Part shown: one piece after another, positions 7,723 to 9,034 of the stretch | Numbering within the stretch: the first letter of the stretch is position 1 | How the letters are laid out: every line of letters begins with the position of its first letter | Assembly: GCA_934699305.1 (NCBI GenBank) | Contig: CAKUWM010000099.1 | Span: forward strand, 1 to 9,034 | Direction: 5' to 3' | Source: an uncultured Saprospiraceae bacterium | Lineage (GTDB): Bacteria > Bacteroidota > Bacteroidia > Chitinophagales > Saprospiraceae | Length of the DNA stretch: 9,034 nucleotides | The notes under the pieces: generated by a model | The model's input: only the letters and a program-made list of their open reading frames with translations | Told to the model about the DNA's origin: nothing | The model's database searches: none | Translations under genes and position numbers: made by a program

Positions 7723-9034
7723 TCAAAACGAAGGATAATCCGGATTTTGAACAAGTTTGTTATTTGTTTGCCATGCAGATTCAGGAATTGGAAAAAGCAG
7801 CAGATGCTCGGATGATTTCTCGGGACGCAGATAACCCGGTTCGAGAAAATCACCGAAACGAATCATATCCTGCCGGTTAAAATTCTCCCAGGCTAATTCT
7901 AAACGACGCTCCAGATATAAATCGTCTAATGTTGCAGAAGTATAATTGTGGTCAGGGTTCTCAAAACCTCGCTCACGAATTACATTGATCAGACGGGTAG
8001 CTTCTGTATTATTTTGATTGAGACGGAGCAATGCTTCTGCTTTCATCAGATAAACATCGGCCAATCGGAAGATGGCAAAATCATTTTCCTGATCAGAACT
8101 GGAAAGACCTTTTTCAAATACCCATTTATTTACACGCGCCCCTTCTTCTTGATTTACTTCACCCCACATTCCTTCTCTTATAGTACCAGAAATGATATTA
8201 AAATCAACAGTATGAATAAGATCACGTCCGTGAGCTGTCACTAATACCTCACCGGTTGCTGGATTGATCATGGGTCCCATGAGGAATGAACCCTCTTTTC
8301 GTTTATCTTCGTCATCAAACTGTTTTACATAACCGGGTTGTGCACTGACACCGTTCCAAGTACCGATATTCATACCTAAAGCGATAGGATCTAAGTAATG
8401 AAGTGTGCGGTAGTGCATATGATTTCCACCATCAGCTTTACCGAAGGCAATCGGAAGAATAATCTCTCTGGAAACCTGATTATTCACTTCAAAACTGGTT
8501 TTCCAGTTCGGCTCAATAATATAATCCAGTGACAACACTTTGTCACACGCATCAATCACACCTTGCCAATCAGGTGTTCCGGTCCACACTTCTGCATTGA
8601 GATACATTTTAGCCAACAGCGTATAAGCAGCACCCTGAGTAAATTTTCCATAACTTTCGTCGGTAACATCACCGCGCAGAATATCCTTAATCTCATTCAA
8701 TTCATCCACAACGAAATCGTAAAGCACCTGACGCGAAGACAATCCCGGCAATTCGGTGCTCTCATAATCTGCTACGAGCGGCGCATTTCCGAAATAATCT
8801 ATCAAAATATAGTACCAAAAAGCACGAATGCCTCTGATCTCTGCCAGCGTACGCTTTTTGAGTTCTTCATCCATTTCTGTATTTTCAATCGTTGCATACA
8901 CTTGATTGCAAGTAGTAATCCCTGAGGTACAGCTGTTCCAAGCACCTGAAATGAGACCACTTCGTGCCTGCCAAGTATGAAGTTTGAGTTCCATATGCAC
9001 ACCTCCGTCCCACCAGTCACCACCCACACGGGTA
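7723..9034 (-). CDS. SusD/RagB-like outer-membrane glycan-binding lipoprotein (5' end beyond window)
   Basis: The C-terminal 436 residues of a SusD-like lipoprotein; the frame stays open to the right edge (Thr-Arg before VGGDWWDGG), so the GTG at 9027 is an internal Val and not a start. Roughly 100-150 N-terminal residues, including the lipoprotein signal, should lie outside. Visible features are TRVGGDWWDGG and a nearby LHTW with WNSCTSGITTCNQVY, typical of the SusD N-terminal domain; the TPR-like helix LAEIRGIRAFWYYILIDYFG; and the C-terminal SusD_RagB domain with FRLADVYLMKAEALLRL, LINVIRERGF, LYLERRLELAWENFNRQDMI and FPIPESAWQTNN near the end. The final residues NPDYPSF are a usual SusD ending. 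It belongs to a different SusD subtype from the one at the left edge and is therefore probably paired with another SusC upstream, outside the window. It is the last gene of its unit, as a terminator follows. The ligand is unknown. Confidence 0.95.
   Translation of the reverse strand, partial: TRVGGDWWDGGVHMELKLHTWQARSGLISGAWNSCTSGITTCNQVYATIENTEMDEELKKRTLAEIRGIRAFWYYILIDYFGNAPLVADYESTELPGLSSRQVLYDFVVDELNEIKDILRGDVTDESYGKFTQGAAYTLLAKMYLNAEVWTGTPDWQGVIDACDKVLSLDYIIEPNWKTSFEVNNQVSREIILPIAFGKADGGNHMHYRTLHYLDPIALGMNIGTWNGVSAQPGYVKQFDDEDKRKEGSFLMGPMINPATGEVLVTAHGRDLIHTVDFNIISGTIREGMWGEVNQEEGARVNKWVFEKGLSSSDQENDFAIFRLADVYLMKAEALLRLNQNNTEATRLINVIRERGFENPDHNYTSATLDDLYLERRLELAWENFNRQDMIRFGDFLEPGYLRPEKSSEHLLLFPIPESAWQTNNKLVQNPDYPSF

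Noticed and set aside
8563..8925. Plus-strand open frame of 120 codons
   Set aside because: Antisense to the right SusD-like gene, whose minus-strand protein is clearly genuine.
9025..9027. GTG as the start codon of the right SusD-like gene
   Set aside because: The frame continues upstream to the window edge (Thr-Arg-Val-Gly-Gly), within a conserved SusD motif, so this is an internal Val.

Overview
The window looks like part of a polysaccharide utilization locus (PUL) from a member of the Bacteroidota, most likely Bacteroidales. The evidence is two SusD-like proteins, one SusC-like TonB-dependent transporter, a one-protein hybrid two-component regulator (HTCS), and Bacteroidota-type -7 promoter boxes (TAnnTTTG) ahead of the regulator and the transporter. 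The species cannot be fixed from this sequence. Every supported gene lies on the minus strand, so transcription runs from high to low coordinates. No tRNA, rRNA, CRISPR array, insertion sequence or plus-strand gene was found.

Layout in transcription order: (1) 9034-7723, the C-terminal 436 residues of a SusD-like glycan-binding lipoprotein whose start lies outside the window. It is followed by a good candidate intrinsic terminator at 7642-7611. (2) A promoter box at 7513-7506 drives an HTCS regulator, which I start at 7465 rather than at the longer open frame from 7519. (3) A 213-base gap (4717-4505) holds several short dyads and a second perfect -7 box at 4546-4539. (4) 4504-1373 is a complete SusC-like transporter. 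(5) 12 bases further on, a SusD-like lipoprotein starts at 1360 and runs off the left edge with 453 residues visible and an intact frame.

How the genes work together, by family knowledge: the surface SusD lipoprotein and the SusC barrel form a lidded complex that captures oligosaccharides and imports them with energy from TonB. The HTCS senses a sugar in the periplasm through a periplasmic-binding-protein type I domain, relays phosphate internally from its kinase to its receiver domain, and switches on the adjacent susCD unit through its AraC-type DNA-binding domain. The transporter has no STN domain, so it should not signal through an anti-sigma factor; this fits control by the HTCS. No enzymes are in the window, so the target glycan cannot be named.

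This is a recognisable type of system, not a new one. The most useful observations are the corrected regulator start, the combination of a lipobox-like cysteine and a transmembrane segment in the regulator, the cluster of dyads upstream of susC, and the two different SusD types on either side of the regulator.
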